From Allobosea sp039673065 (GTDB lineage Bacteria > Pseudomonadota > Alphaproteobacteria > Rhizobiales > Beijerinckiaceae), in contig NZ_JBDJKW010000010.1 of NCBI RefSeq assembly GCF_039673065.1, forward strand, positions 1 to 64,000: a DNA stretch of 64,000 bases, given 5' to 3'. A program made the translations under genes and the position numbers. The notes beneath the pieces were generated by a model. It did not search any database. It saw only the letters and a list, made by a program, of their open reading frames with translations, and had not been told where the DNA came from. Shown here piece by piece: positions 7,878-16,779 of the stretch (the stretch's first letter is position 1; each line of letters starts with the position of its first letter).

Positions 7878-9440
7878 TCAGCTGTCGAGGCGGCTCTTCT
7901 CGTCGGCGAGATAGGCCTTGAGCTCGTCCATCGAGCCGAAGGTGTAGTCGCCATCGGGCGTGCGGGCCTGGATCGAGCCGTCGGCATAGATGGTGAACTG
8001 GGTCTCGCCGACCTGATAGGCGCCGACGATCCCTTCCTCCGAGGCCGCAGGCCCGGTCGGCTGCGCGGGCTCTTCGAACGGCTCGGCTTCGGCGGGGGCA
8101 GCGCCCTCGCCCTCGTCAGCCGACAGATCGGCATGTTCGGCAGGTGCGAAGCGTTCCGGCGCATCCAGGGCGCCCACCTCCGGCTCCGCCTCGCGGCGGT
8201 CCTCGGCGATCTCGATCCTGCCGAGATCCGCGGACGCAACCTCGGGGACATCGAGCGCCGCGGGCTCTACCGGCTGAGTCGAGGGCGGCCAGGCCCGTGG
8301 CGTCATCCAGGATTCGGCCTGGTCGAGCGCCGTCCGGCGCGACTCCGGCGACGGCTCGGCCAGCGCACCGGCGAGATGGTCGCGCAGCGCGCTGAACTCG
8401 TCCTGCGGCTCGGGCGCCTCGTCGCGGGCCGGCGCGTCGTCCCGGTCGAGCCGCGGCCACCAGACACGGCCGGGCTCGTCGCGCGTCTCGGCCCGCGGCG
8501 CATCGACATGCGCGGCCTCGACATGCGGCAGCACGGGCTCGGCCGGGCGAAGCGTCTCGACGGGCGCAGCCGGTGCAATGTCCACCGCGTCGTCGACGGG
8601 CTCCGTCGTCGCCGCTTCGACCGGTTCAGCCTCGATGGTCTCGGCGTCGATGGTCTCGGCATCGGCGTCGATCAGGTCGTCCGCGCCACTCTCGCGCACG
8701 GTCAGGGTGAACGTCTTTTCTTCCTGAAGCGTCAGCACCGTCTCGCGGCCCGAGGGCTCCTCGTCGCGCTCGGCCTCGATGTCGCGCAGCAGCGCCTCGA
8801 ACGGGTCGGCCGGATCGACCGCAGGCGCATCGGCCCCGGACTCGTCGGCAAGCTTCGTCACGGCGGGCTCGTCGTCCGCATCGGCATCGATCGGCTCCGC
8901 CGCCAGCTCGGCGGGCTCGTCCGGCTCGGTCGCGGCCTGCAGCGGCGCGTCGGCGTCGGATTCGTCCGCCTCCGGCTCTTCGCGCTTCGCGTCGGTCTCG
9001 TCACGGCCCGCGCGCAGCGCCTCGCCGACGGCGAGGCCGCCCAGCCCGGCCGCAGCCGCACCGGCGGCCAGACCGGCTGCGCGTGGCAGGCCGGCGGCAG
9101 GGACGGCGACGGGATCGGCAGCCGGACCGACGGGCTCGATCGCGGCGGGGCCGTTCTCCGGCAGCGGCGCGGGCGGCGCCTCGACCTCGCGGCGCGGCAG
9201 CACGGGCGCCTGAACCGGCACCGCGGCCGGAACCTGCACCGGCAGCGAGCCCTTCAGCTTCCGCAGCTCGGCGATGGTCGCGGCGAGCGCCAGCAGCACC
9301 ACGCCGGCCGTGATCGACAGACCGCCGAGGATGACCTGCGTGAAGCCGCGCTCGAGAACCACATAGGGCCAGCCGTCGACGACGGCGTAGGCGCCACCCG
9401 CCAGCAGAACCAGCCCGACACCGACGAAAACCTTGATCAA
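7878..9440 (-). CDS. Membrane-anchored, long acidic low-complexity protein
   Basis: The 520-residue product has two hydrophobic segments near the N-terminus (about residues 3-25 and 37-58) and then some 400 residues rich in Ala, Glu, Asp and Pro that look disordered. A short folded C-terminal module at about 470-520 (QVGETQFTIYADGSIQA, then a DGDYTFGSMDELKAYL segment) resembles a small beta-hairpin domain. The start is TTG at 9440 with AGGAG six bases upstream; no ATG gives the same N-terminal membrane pair. It faces ptrB and is divergent from sodB. I do not recognise a family; a scaffold tethering a small domain to the membrane is one guess. Confidence 0.7.
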   Translation of the reverse strand: MIKVFVGVGLVLLAGGAYAVVDGWPYVVLERGFTQVILGGLSITAGVVLLALAATIAELRKLKGSLPVQVPAAVPVQAPVLPRREVEAPPAPLPENGPAAIEPVGPAADPVAVPAAGLPRAAGLAAGAAAAGLGGLAVGEALRAGRDETDAKREEPEADESDADAPLQAATEPDEPAELAAEPIDADADDEPAVTKLADESGADAPAVDPADPFEALLRDIEAERDEEPSGRETVLTLQEEKTFTLTVRESGADDLIDADAETIDAETIEAEPVEAATTEPVDDAVDIAPAAPVETLRPAEPVLPHVEAAHVDAPRAETRDEPGRVWWPRLDRDDAPARDEAPEPQDEFSALRDHLAGALAEPSPESRRTALDQAESWMTPRAWPPSTQPVEPAALDVPEVASADLGRIEIAEDRREAEPEVGALDAPERFAPAEHADLSADEGEGAAPAEAEPFEEPAQPTGPAASEEGIVGAYQVGETQFTIYADGSIQARTPDGDYTFGSMDELKAYLADEKSRLDS

Positions 9441-9714
9441 AGCTCGCTCCTCGGCGGCGACGACATGCTGCGACAGTCTGCCGCCTCGTCGTTAAACTAT
9501 CGATACTGCGATGCGATGCCAACCGAGCCCGGTGGGCGCATGCGCATCAGCCCCGGACGCATCACCGCCGGGCTCCGCGCCTGTTGCCGCTGCGGCGATC
9601 GCACCTTAACTATCCCGTGAATGGTGGACGTTCCGTCGGGCCTGCCGGCCCCGCGTTTCATCATGGCAGCCATTCTCGACCGCCGCGTTTCTCGACAGCC
9701 CAAGGAGAGGCCAC

Positions 9715-10314
9715 ATGACCTTCACCCTTCCCGACCTTCCCTACGCCCACGACGCCCTGCAGCCCTTCATGTCGAAGGAGACGCTCGAGTACCATCACGA
9801 CAAGCACCACCTCGCTTACGTGAACAACGGCAACAACGCCATCAAGGGCACGGAATTCGAGGGCAAGTCCCTCGAGGAGATCGTCAAGGGCTCCTATGGC
9901 AAGAACGCCGCGGTGTTCAACAATGCCGGCCAGCACTACAACCATCTGCACTTCTGGAAGTGGATGAAGCCGAACGGCGGCGGCAAGCTGCCGGGCGAGC
10001 TGGAGAAGGCGATCGTCGACTCGTTCGGTTCGGTCGACAAGTTCCGCGAGGACTTCATCGCCGCCGGCACCGGCCAGTTCGGCTCGGGCTGGGCCTGGCT
10101 CGAGGTCAAGGGCGGCAAGCTCGCCGTCAGCAAGACCCCGAACGGCGAGAACCCGCTGGTGCACGGCGCGACCCCGATCCTCGGCGTCGACGTCTGGGAG
10201 CACTCCTACTACATCGACTACCGCAACCGTCGTCCCGACTACCTCAAGGCCTTCCTCGACAGCCTGGTGAACTGGGACTACGTCGCTGAGCTCTATGCCT
10301 CCGCCAAGGGCTAA
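9715..10314 (+). CDS. sodB: Superoxide dismutase, Fe/Mn family
   Basis: The enzyme converts superoxide to oxygen and hydrogen peroxide in the cytoplasm. The 199-residue length is normal. The four metal ligands are visible: His27 (LEYHHDKHH), His77 (in QHYNHLHFW), Asp159 and His163 (DVWEHSYY). The motif GSGWAWL at about 123-129 also fits. The Gln in the second-sphere position within AGQH suggests an iron-type rather than manganese-type enzyme, though cambialistic use cannot be excluded. ATG 9715 follows AAGGAGAGG. The gene ends at a strong terminator and stands alone. Confidence 0.95.
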   Translation: MTFTLPDLPYAHDALQPFMSKETLEYHHDKHHLAYVNNGNNAIKGTEFEGKSLEEIVKGSYGKNAAVFNNAGQHYNHLHFWKWMKPNGGGKLPGELEKAIVDSFGSVDKFREDFIAAGTGQFGSGWAWLEVKGGKLAVSKTPNGENPLVHGATPILGVDVWEHSYYIDYRNRRPDYLKAFLDSLVNWDYVAELYASAKG

Positions 10315-10340
10315 AGCCCGGCGCAAGGCCTGGAACGACG

Positions 10341-10366
10341 AACGGGGCCTGACGGCCCCGTTTTTC
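10341..10366 (+). terminator. Rho-independent terminator of sodB
   Basis: AACGGGGCC pairs with GGCCCCGTT around the loop TGAC and is followed by TTTC. It lies 27 bases after the sodB stop codon, ahead of the convergent chemoreceptor gene. Confidence 0.9.
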
Positions 10367-10386
10367 TTTGGCGCGATGCCTTAAAT

Positions 10387-12081
10387 TCAGGAGGCGACGC
10401 GGCGCAGGAAGCGGTCGACCGTGTCGTCGAGCCGTAGCGCCTGGGCCGAGACCTCGCCGGCGGCGTCGCGCACCTGCTCTGCCGAGCGCCCGGTCTCCTC
10501 GACACTGTCGGCAAGCACGGAGAGGTCGCTCGAGACGGACAGCGCCGAGGTGCTCGCCATCGCGACGCCCGAGGCGATCTCGCCGGTGGCTATCGCCTGC
10601 TGCTCGATCGAGGTCGCGACCGCGTTGGCGAAGTTCTCGATCGCCCCCATGCGGCTGGCGATGTTCTGGATGGCGCCGACCACGCCCGCGGTGGCACCCT
10701 GGATGGCGCCGACCTGGGCGACGATGCGGTCTGTGGCGCTTGCCGTCTGGGCGGCGAGGCTCTTCACCTCGGAAGCCACGACCGCGAAACCGCGACCGGC
10801 CTCGCCGGCGCGCGCCGCCTCGATGGTGGCGTTGAGCGCCAGCAGATTGGTCTGCGCGGCGATGTCCCGTATCAGGTTCACCACCTCGCTGATGTCGCGG
10901 GCGGTGTCGTCGAGCGCCTCGACCGAGCCGGCGGTTGCACGCGAGGCGGTGGCTGCCTCGACGATTTCGGTGCGCACGCGGCGCACCTGGAATTCGACCT
11001 CGCGAATGGCTGCCCCCATCTCCTCGGCCGCCTGGGCGGCGTTTTCGACATTGCCGGACGCGCCATGCGCGTTGTGCGCGGCGCGCGCAGCGCGCTCCGC
11101 GGATTCGGCCGCGACGCGGGCGAGGCCGTCGGAGGCCTCCCCCATGCGCTCGGCATTGCTCTTGAAGGCTTCGAGCGCAGTTCCGACGTCGCTGCGGAAC
11201 AGCGCGATGGCCTGTTCTACACGCTGCTGGCTCTGCTGGCGCTCTGCCTCGTCGGAGAACTGCTTCTGCTGCAGCGTGGCGCGTTCGGCGAGGCGCAGCT
11301 TGAGGACGCCGAGCGCACGCGCGATCGCGCCGATCTCGTCCGAGCGCTTCTCGCCGTCGAGCGGCGTGTCGAGATCGCCGTCCGAGATGGCGACGATGGC
11401 CTGCGTCATGCTCTTCAGCGGTCGCATCGCCCGCGACAGCGAGATCCAGAGCAGCGGGCCGAGGATCATCAGCCCGATCAGGCTCAGCAGGATCGTCACG
11501 ACCTGCTCGCGCTCGGCGCGTGCGTTGAGGCGCGTCTTGTCGAAGCGGATCGCGGCATAGCCGATCATCTTGCCGGTGGCGCTGACCCTGACCGCCTGCA
11601 GCTGGGTGAGATAGGTCTCGTCCTCCAGGCGGATCATGTCACGATCGGCGAGCGCGGCCCATGGCTCGGCACCGAGCTTGGCGGCGAGATAGCGCGGCGT
11701 CAGCGTCAGCCGGGCCTCCTCGGTGCGGCCGGCGCTGGCCAGCGAGGCGAGGTCGTCGGCGAGAATGCCAGCGTCGAAATCCGGGTCGCGCTTCAGCGAT
11801 TCGAGGATGTAGCCGAGCGTGGTGTTGTCGCGCGAGAGCACCAGCCGAGGCGCCGCGTTGACCACCATGCTGCCGAGGGCGACGACCTTCTGCTCAAGAT
11901 CGTCGCGGGTCTTGGTCTCGTTGTAGCGGGTGAGCGCGATCATCAGGAAGACGACGGCAACCGCAACGATGGCGACGGCGGCCGCGGCGATCTGCCGGCC
12001 GAGGGAGCCCGTGGTCTCGACGCCGGGCAGCGTCGCCGCCCGGTCTCCCGCTCGCATCGCCGACTGACTGGATACGCTCAT
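10387..12081 (-). CDS. Methyl-accepting chemotaxis protein
   Basis: This 564-residue chemoreceptor would relay a periplasmic signal to CheA/CheW. It has TM1 at about 30-50, a periplasmic domain of about 150 residues without cysteines, TM2 at about 203-222, a HAMP domain to about 275, and a long coiled signalling domain. The signalling hairpin tip is clear: TNLLALNATIEAARAGEAGR followed by GFAVVASEVKSLA. No C-terminal CheR/CheB tether pentapeptide is present. ATG 12081 is preferred over TTG 12090 because GGGGAA is correctly spaced only for the ATG. No che genes adjoin; the ligand is unknown. Confidence 0.92.
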   Translation of the reverse strand: MSVSSQSAMRAGDRAATLPGVETTGSLGRQIAAAAVAIVAVAVVFLMIALTRYNETKTRDDLEQKVVALGSMVVNAAPRLVLSRDNTTLGYILESLKRDPDFDAGILADDLASLASAGRTEEARLTLTPRYLAAKLGAEPWAALADRDMIRLEDETYLTQLQAVRVSATGKMIGYAAIRFDKTRLNARAEREQVVTILLSLIGLMILGPLLWISLSRAMRPLKSMTQAIVAISDGDLDTPLDGEKRSDEIGAIARALGVLKLRLAERATLQQKQFSDEAERQQSQQRVEQAIALFRSDVGTALEAFKSNAERMGEASDGLARVAAESAERAARAAHNAHGASGNVENAAQAAEEMGAAIREVEFQVRRVRTEIVEAATASRATAGSVEALDDTARDISEVVNLIRDIAAQTNLLALNATIEAARAGEAGRGFAVVASEVKSLAAQTASATDRIVAQVGAIQGATAGVVGAIQNIASRMGAIENFANAVATSIEQQAIATGEIASGVAMASTSALSVSSDLSVLADSVEETGRSAEQVRDAAGEVSAQALRLDDTVDRFLRRVAS

Positions 12082-12195
12082 CGCAATCAAGTTCCCCGAC
12101 GATGCGAGGACAGCGCCATCGCGACAAGATCGTCTTCGGGCGAGGATCGCGCCGCGGGGTAAATTTTCGATTGCGCTGCGTCAGCCGGCGAAACG

Positions 12196-13026
12196 TCAGC
12201 CGAGATCGCGGAAGCGGGACAGCGCCAGCCCCTCCGGCGGGCGAAACGCCATCAAAGCCGCATGCTCGACCGGCCGCGTCGCCACCACCGGGTCGAGCCT
12301 GCGCAACTCGTCGTCGACGAAGCCGGGATGGCACATCACGAGATGGCGCGGGCCGGGCCGGTGCAGGAAGCGCGCGAGGTCCGCACCGAAGTCGCGGGCC
12401 GGGTCGAAGGGCGACACGCCGGAAAAGCCGCGATTGAGCACGATCCCGCGGCGGGATGCCGCCCGGCGCAGGCCGGTGGCGAGGCCGGCGATCACCAATG
12501 CCTTACCCACCGCGACGCCGCGTGAGCGGATCGCAGCGACCGAATCCGACGGGTCGCGCAGATAGGTTTCGCCACCAGGATAGCGCGCCGCGACGAGATC
12601 GAGCACGGCGCGGCGCACCCCCGGCAGTACATGGACATGCTGGTGACCGTCGAGGAAGTCGGGGGCACGGCCGAGCCGCTGCGCGAAGGCGTCGACCTGC
12701 CGGGCGATCTCGGCGGCGATCTCGCGGCGCGCCGCCGCCGAGCGCAGCGCCAGCCGGGCCAGATCGCGCAGCGCCGGCAGTTCGCCGCCGGGCGCGACCA
12801 GCGGCATCGGCGCGAGCGGCGCGCCGCAGGTGAGGTTGAGGTGCACGCCGAGATCGGCCCGCCCGGCGAAGGCGCCGAGCGCGCCCGCCAGACCCAGCCA
12901 GTGCGGGCGGTTGGTCATGGCGCCGGTCGCCGAGAGGCGACCATGGTCGAGCAGCTCCAGGATCGAGCGGCTGACGCCCTCGGTCATGGCGAAATCATCG
13001 GCACAGAGCACGAAGCCACGGCTCAT
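12196..13026 (-). CDS. ChbG/HpnK (YdjC) family carbohydrate deacetylase
   Basis: The 276-residue protein belongs to the YdjC fold of metal-dependent N-acetyl-sugar deacetylases. Metal and catalytic motifs are visible: CADDFAMTEG near the N-terminus, GVHLNLT at about 79-85 and DGHQHVH at about 124-130. Family members deacetylate chito-oligosaccharides (ChbG) or GlcNAc-hopanoids (HpnK). Here the gene is divergent from a lipid-phosphate-type GT2 glycosyltransferase with 107 bases between starts. A role in deacetylating a lipid-linked or envelope sugar is more likely than chitobiose use, but this is inference. Confidence 0.85.
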   Translation of the reverse strand: MSRGFVLCADDFAMTEGVSRSILELLDHGRLSATGAMTNRPHWLGLAGALGAFAGRADLGVHLNLTCGAPLAPMPLVAPGGELPALRDLARLALRSAAARREIAAEIARQVDAFAQRLGRAPDFLDGHQHVHVLPGVRRAVLDLVAARYPGGETYLRDPSDSVAAIRSRGVAVGKALVIAGLATGLRRAASRRGIVLNRGFSGVSPFDPARDFGADLARFLHRPGPRHLVMCHPGFVDDELRRLDPVVATRPVEHAALMAFRPPEGLALSRFRDLG

Positions 13027-13133
13027 CGCGCTGTTGTCTCCCGTTCATCGCCCATGGCTTAGATAGCATTCCGGCGCGCGCGGCACAGGCATGAACGCGG
13101 CGTGTCTCATCAGCAAACGGGGCCTCGAAATCC

Positions 13134-14156
13134 GTGTCCGCCACCGCCTACCCCGACGCCGCGCCGTCCCTGTCGCGTCCGGAGCTCTCGGTCGTCGTCC
13201 CGGTCCATGACGAGGCCGACAACCTGCCGCTTCTGGTCGAGCGGCTCAAGCCGATCCTCGACGCGGCCGTCGCCTCCTGGGAGATCGTCTGCATCGACGA
13301 CGGCAGCCGCGACGCGACGCTGGCCGTGCTGCGCCGCCTGCACGCGCAGGATCCTCGCGTCAACGCGATCTCGTTCAGCCGCAATTTCGGCAAGGAGATC
13401 GCCATCGCGGCCGGGCTCGACCATGCCCGCGGCGATGCGGTGGTGATCATGGACGCCGACCTGCAGCATCCGCCCGAGGTGATCCCGCTCTTCCTGCAGA
13501 AATGGCGCGAGGGCTACCTCAACGTCTACGGCCAGCGCACCGACCGCGACGGCGAAAGCCAGCTCAAGCGCAATTTCGCCAAGGCCTTCTACCGGCTGTT
13601 CGCGCGCTTCGGCGAGACCGAGCTGCCCGAGGGCGCCGGCGATTTCCGCCTGCTCGACCGGCGCGTGGTCGAGGCGCTGCGCGCTCTGCCGGAACGGGCC
13701 CGCTTCTCCAAGGGGCTCTATGCCTGGGTCGGCTTCCCCGGCACCGGCGTGCCCTTCGCTGTCGCCGAGCGCATGCACGGGCAGACCAAGTTCCGCTATC
13801 GCAAGCTGTTCGGCTTCGCCTTCGACGGGCTGTCCTCCTTCTCGACGGTGCCGCTCAAGATCGCAACCTGGCTCGGCATGCTGATCGCCTTCGCGGCGGC
13901 GCTGACCGGCCTGTTCTTCCTGGTCCGCACCCTGCTGTTCGGCACCGACCTGCCCGGCTTCCCCTCGCTGATCGTCTCGATCATGTTCTTCTCGGGCATC
14001 CAGCTGATCTCGCTCGGGCTGATCGGCGAATATGTCGGGCGTATCTTCGCCGAGGTGAAGCGGCGGCCGCTCTATCTGGTCGGCGAGCGCATCGGCTACC
14101 GCAAGGACGAGAGCGTGCATCCGCGCGGCGACGCGCTGCCGCCGCTGATCCGCTAG
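13134..14156 (+). CDS. Membrane GT2 glycosyltransferase, DPM1/GtrB/ArnC-like
   Basis: The 340-residue enzyme has an N-terminal GT-A catalytic domain and two C-terminal membrane helices (about 245-270 and 280-305), the layout of polyprenyl-phosphate sugar transferases. Motifs are ELSVVVPVHDEADNLP, the nucleotide-binding CIDDGSRDAT and the metal site MDADLQHP. The product would be a sugar-phospho-undecaprenol used on the periplasmic side. The start is GTG at 13134. It precedes murJ by 104 bases on the same strand and is divergent from the deacetylase gene, which suggests a joint envelope-glycan function. Confidence 0.88.
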   Translation: MSATAYPDAAPSLSRPELSVVVPVHDEADNLPLLVERLKPILDAAVASWEIVCIDDGSRDATLAVLRRLHAQDPRVNAISFSRNFGKEIAIAAGLDHARGDAVVIMDADLQHPPEVIPLFLQKWREGYLNVYGQRTDRDGESQLKRNFAKAFYRLFARFGETELPEGAGDFRLLDRRVVEALRALPERARFSKGLYAWVGFPGTGVPFAVAERMHGQTKFRYRKLFGFAFDGLSSFSTVPLKIATWLGMLIAFAAALTGLFFLVRTLLFGTDLPGFPSLIVSIMFFSGIQLISLGLIGEYVGRIFAEVKRRPLYLVGERIGYRKDESVHPRGDALPPLIR

Positions 14157-14260
14157 CCGCCGTCGCCGGCCCCGCCGCCCTGCCCGCACTGGACCCGGCG
14201 CGGCGGCGCGGCTATGCCGACGCTCGCGGCCCGCCCCTCCCGGCGGCCCGGAGAGGCCGG

Positions 14261-15787
14261 ATGCTGAAGAAAATCCTCTCGGTCAGCGGCTTCACGCTGC
14301 TGTCGCGCCTGACGGGCTTCGCCCGCGACATCGTGCTGGCCGCCGTGCTCGGCGCCGGCGCGCTGATGGACGCGTTCTCGGTCGCGCTGCGCCTGCCCAA
14401 TCATTTCCGCACGATCTTCGGCGAGGGCGCGGTCAACCAGGCCTATATCCCCGCCTTCACCAAGGTGCGCGAGCGCTCGGGCAACGCCGCCTCGATGCAG
14501 TTCTCCGACCGGGTCTTCACGCTCAACCTGATCGTGCAGTTGGCGCTGCTCGGGCTGGCGCTGCCCTTCATGCCCGAACTGGTGCGCCTGCTGGCGCCTG
14601 GCTTCTCCGGCGATCCCGAGCGCTTCGCGCTGGCGGTGACGCTGACGCGGATAACTTTCCCCTATCTGCTGTTCATCACGCTCGTCACGCTGCTCTCGTC
14701 GAACCTCAACGCGGTCGATCGCTTCGCGGCGGCGGCGGCGGCGCCGATCCTGCTCAACATCTGCCTGATCGCCGCGCTCGGCGTCGCCTTCCTGTTCCCG
14801 AGCGCGGCGCATGCCGCGGCCTGGGGCGTGGCCGTGGCGGGCGTGCTGGAATGGCTGCTGCTCTGGGGCGCGGCACGGCGCGCCGGCGTGTCCGCGGCTC
14901 TGACCCGCCCGCGGATCGACGGCGATGTGCGCGGCTTCCTCAAGGCCTTCGGCCCGGCGGTGATCGGCTCCGCCGGCGTGCAGATCGCGCTCTTCGCCGA
15001 CACGATCATCGCCTCGCTGCTGCCGGCGGGCGGCTATTCGGCACTGTATTACGCCGAGCGCCTCTACCAGCTGCCAATCGGCGTGATCGCGATCGGCGTC
15101 GGCACCGTGCTGCTGCCGACGATGAGCCGCGCGGTGGCGGCCGGCGACGAGCCCCGCGCCGAGCGGGCGCAGAACCGCGCGATCGCGCTGACGCTGGTCG
15201 CGGCCGCGCCCTTCGCAGCCGCCTTCCTCGTCCTGCCGGAGATGATCGTCGCGGCGCTGTTCGAGCGCGGGCGCTTCGATGCGAGCGCCAGCGCGGCGGC
15301 CGGCAGCGTGCTCTTCGCCTATGCGGTCGGCCTGCCGGCGATCGTGCTGATCCGCTCCCAGGTCGCGAGCTTCCTCTCCCGCGGCGACACGATGACGCCG
15401 ATGCTGGTCTCGCTCGGCGCCATCGCGGTGAATGTCGGGTTGAAGCTGCTGCTCTGGCGCGACCATGGCGCACCGGGACTGGCGCTGGCGACGGCCGCCG
15501 GCGCCTGGATCAATCTCGGCGCGCTGCACGTGCTGGCGCTGCGCCGGGGCTGGACCAGCCCGGACCGGGCCATGCCGCTGCTGATCCTGATCGTCGGGCT
15601 GTCGGCCGGCATCGCGGCGACCGTCGCACGCCTCGTCGCCGGGCCGGTCGGCCGCGCGCTCGCCGGCTTCCCCTACGAGCCGCGGCTGATCGCTGTCGGC
15701 GTGATCTGCCTGCTCGCGGCGACGGTCTATGCGGTGATCGCGCTCGGCGCGCTGCGGGCCGCCCGGCTCTGGCGCCTCCTGCGCTGA
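14261..15787 (+). CDS. murJ: Lipid II flippase MurJ
   Basis: MurJ carries lipid II across the inner membrane for peptidoglycan synthesis. The 508-residue product is highly hydrophobic with about 14 membrane helices. The N-terminal signature SGFTLLSRLTGFARDIVLA and the run DAFSVALRLPNHFRTIFGEG, including conserved charged residues of the central cavity, identify the family. The motif YYAERLYQLPIGVIAIGVGT in the second half also fits. ATG 14261 follows GGAGAGG. It is an essential gene in most bacteria. Confidence 0.96.
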   Translation: MLKKILSVSGFTLLSRLTGFARDIVLAAVLGAGALMDAFSVALRLPNHFRTIFGEGAVNQAYIPAFTKVRERSGNAASMQFSDRVFTLNLIVQLALLGLALPFMPELVRLLAPGFSGDPERFALAVTLTRITFPYLLFITLVTLLSSNLNAVDRFAAAAAAPILLNICLIAALGVAFLFPSAAHAAAWGVAVAGVLEWLLLWGAARRAGVSAALTRPRIDGDVRGFLKAFGPAVIGSAGVQIALFADTIIASLLPAGGYSALYYAERLYQLPIGVIAIGVGTVLLPTMSRAVAAGDEPRAERAQNRAIALTLVAAAPFAAAFLVLPEMIVAALFERGRFDASASAAAGSVLFAYAVGLPAIVLIRSQVASFLSRGDTMTPMLVSLGAIAVNVGLKLLLWRDHGAPGLALATAAGAWINLGALHVLALRRGWTSPDRAMPLLILIVGLSAGIAATVARLVAGPVGRALAGFPYEPRLIAVGVICLLAATVYAVIALGALRAARLWRLLR

Positions 15788-15794
15788 GGCGGCC

Positions 15795-16775
15795 TCAGTC
15801 GACGATGCGCGCCGCCGCCGACTGCAGGCAGGCGACGGCCTCCGCGACCATGCGCTCGACCAGCTCTCCGGCGGGCGGAATGTCGTGCACCAGCCCCGCC
15901 GCCTCGCCGAAGATCACCGCCGCCTCCTCGGGATCGCCCGCGGCGAAGGCTGCGGCATAGGCGGCCGACTCGACTGCGATCACGGCGCGCAGATCGTCTT
16001 CCCGCCCGCGCCAGCGCGCGATGAAGGCGTTGTCGGCGGTACGGATGTCGAACGGCGCCGGCCAGGCGAGCCGGCGCGCGATGTCCGGCACGGAACTGCG
16101 CACCGTCTGGTCGCCCGTCGCGTCCAGCGCCGCCTGATGGTGGCGGGCATGGACCAGCGCCTCGCGGCTCGCCCAGAAGCGCGTGCCGACCAGCACGCCG
16201 TCGGCGCCCAGCGCCAGCGCCGCGGCGAGCCCGCGCCCGTCGCCGACGCCGCCGGCGGCCAGCAGCAGCGTCTCGGGGCTCTCCCGCGCCAGCAGGTCGG
16301 CGACCTCGGGCACGAAGGGGAAGGTGGCGCGGCGATGACCGTGGCCGCCGGCCTCGCCGCCCTGCGCCACGATGATCGCGGCACCGGCCTCCAGCGCCAC
16401 GCGGACATCGGCGAGGCTCTGGCACTGGCAGATCAGCGGCACCTCGGCCGCGGCGATCTCGGCCGCGAAGGGGCGCGGATCGCCGAAGGACAGCATCAGC
16501 GCCGCCGGCCGCCGCGCGAGCGCCTCGCCGAGCAGATGCGGCTGCCTGGCCAGCGACCAGGTGATGAAGCCGCAGCCGGTGCGGGCATTGCCCGCCGCCT
16601 GCGCCTGGGCGGCGAGCCAGCGCGAATCGCCGTAGCCGCCGCCGACGAGGCCGAGCCCGCCGGCCTGGGTCACGGCGGCCGCGAGCGCGCCGCCGCCTGC
16701 CAGCGCCATCGGCGCCGAGAGGATGGGATGGGCGATGCCCAGCCGCTCGGTCAGCCGTGTCGACAGGCGGGCCAT
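15795..16775 (-). CDS. Nitronate monooxygenase family FMN protein
   Basis: The 326-residue protein is a 2-nitropropane-dioxygenase-type TIM barrel that binds FMN and oxidises alkyl nitronates. Landmarks are IAHPILSAPMALAGGG at the N-terminus, GLGLVGGGYG, the catalytic-His region VAQGGEAGGHGH, and the phosphate-binding AAGGVGDGRG and GADGVLVGTRF. The substrate cannot be read from sequence; the family also contains enzymes once called enoyl-ACP reductase II. It starts four bases after the stop of the branched-chain aminotransferase gene, so the two form an operon. Confidence 0.88.
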   Translation of the reverse strand: MARLSTRLTERLGIAHPILSAPMALAGGGALAAAVTQAGGLGLVGGGYGDSRWLAAQAQAAGNARTGCGFITWSLARQPHLLGEALARRPAALMLSFGDPRPFAAEIAAAEVPLICQCQSLADVRVALEAGAAIIVAQGGEAGGHGHRRATFPFVPEVADLLARESPETLLLAAGGVGDGRGLAAALALGADGVLVGTRFWASREALVHARHHQAALDATGDQTVRSSVPDIARRLAWPAPFDIRTADNAFIARWRGREDDLRAVIAVESAAYAAAFAAGDPEEAAVIFGEAAGLVHDIPPAGELVERMVAEAVACLQSAAARIVD

Positions 16776-16779
16776 GGGC

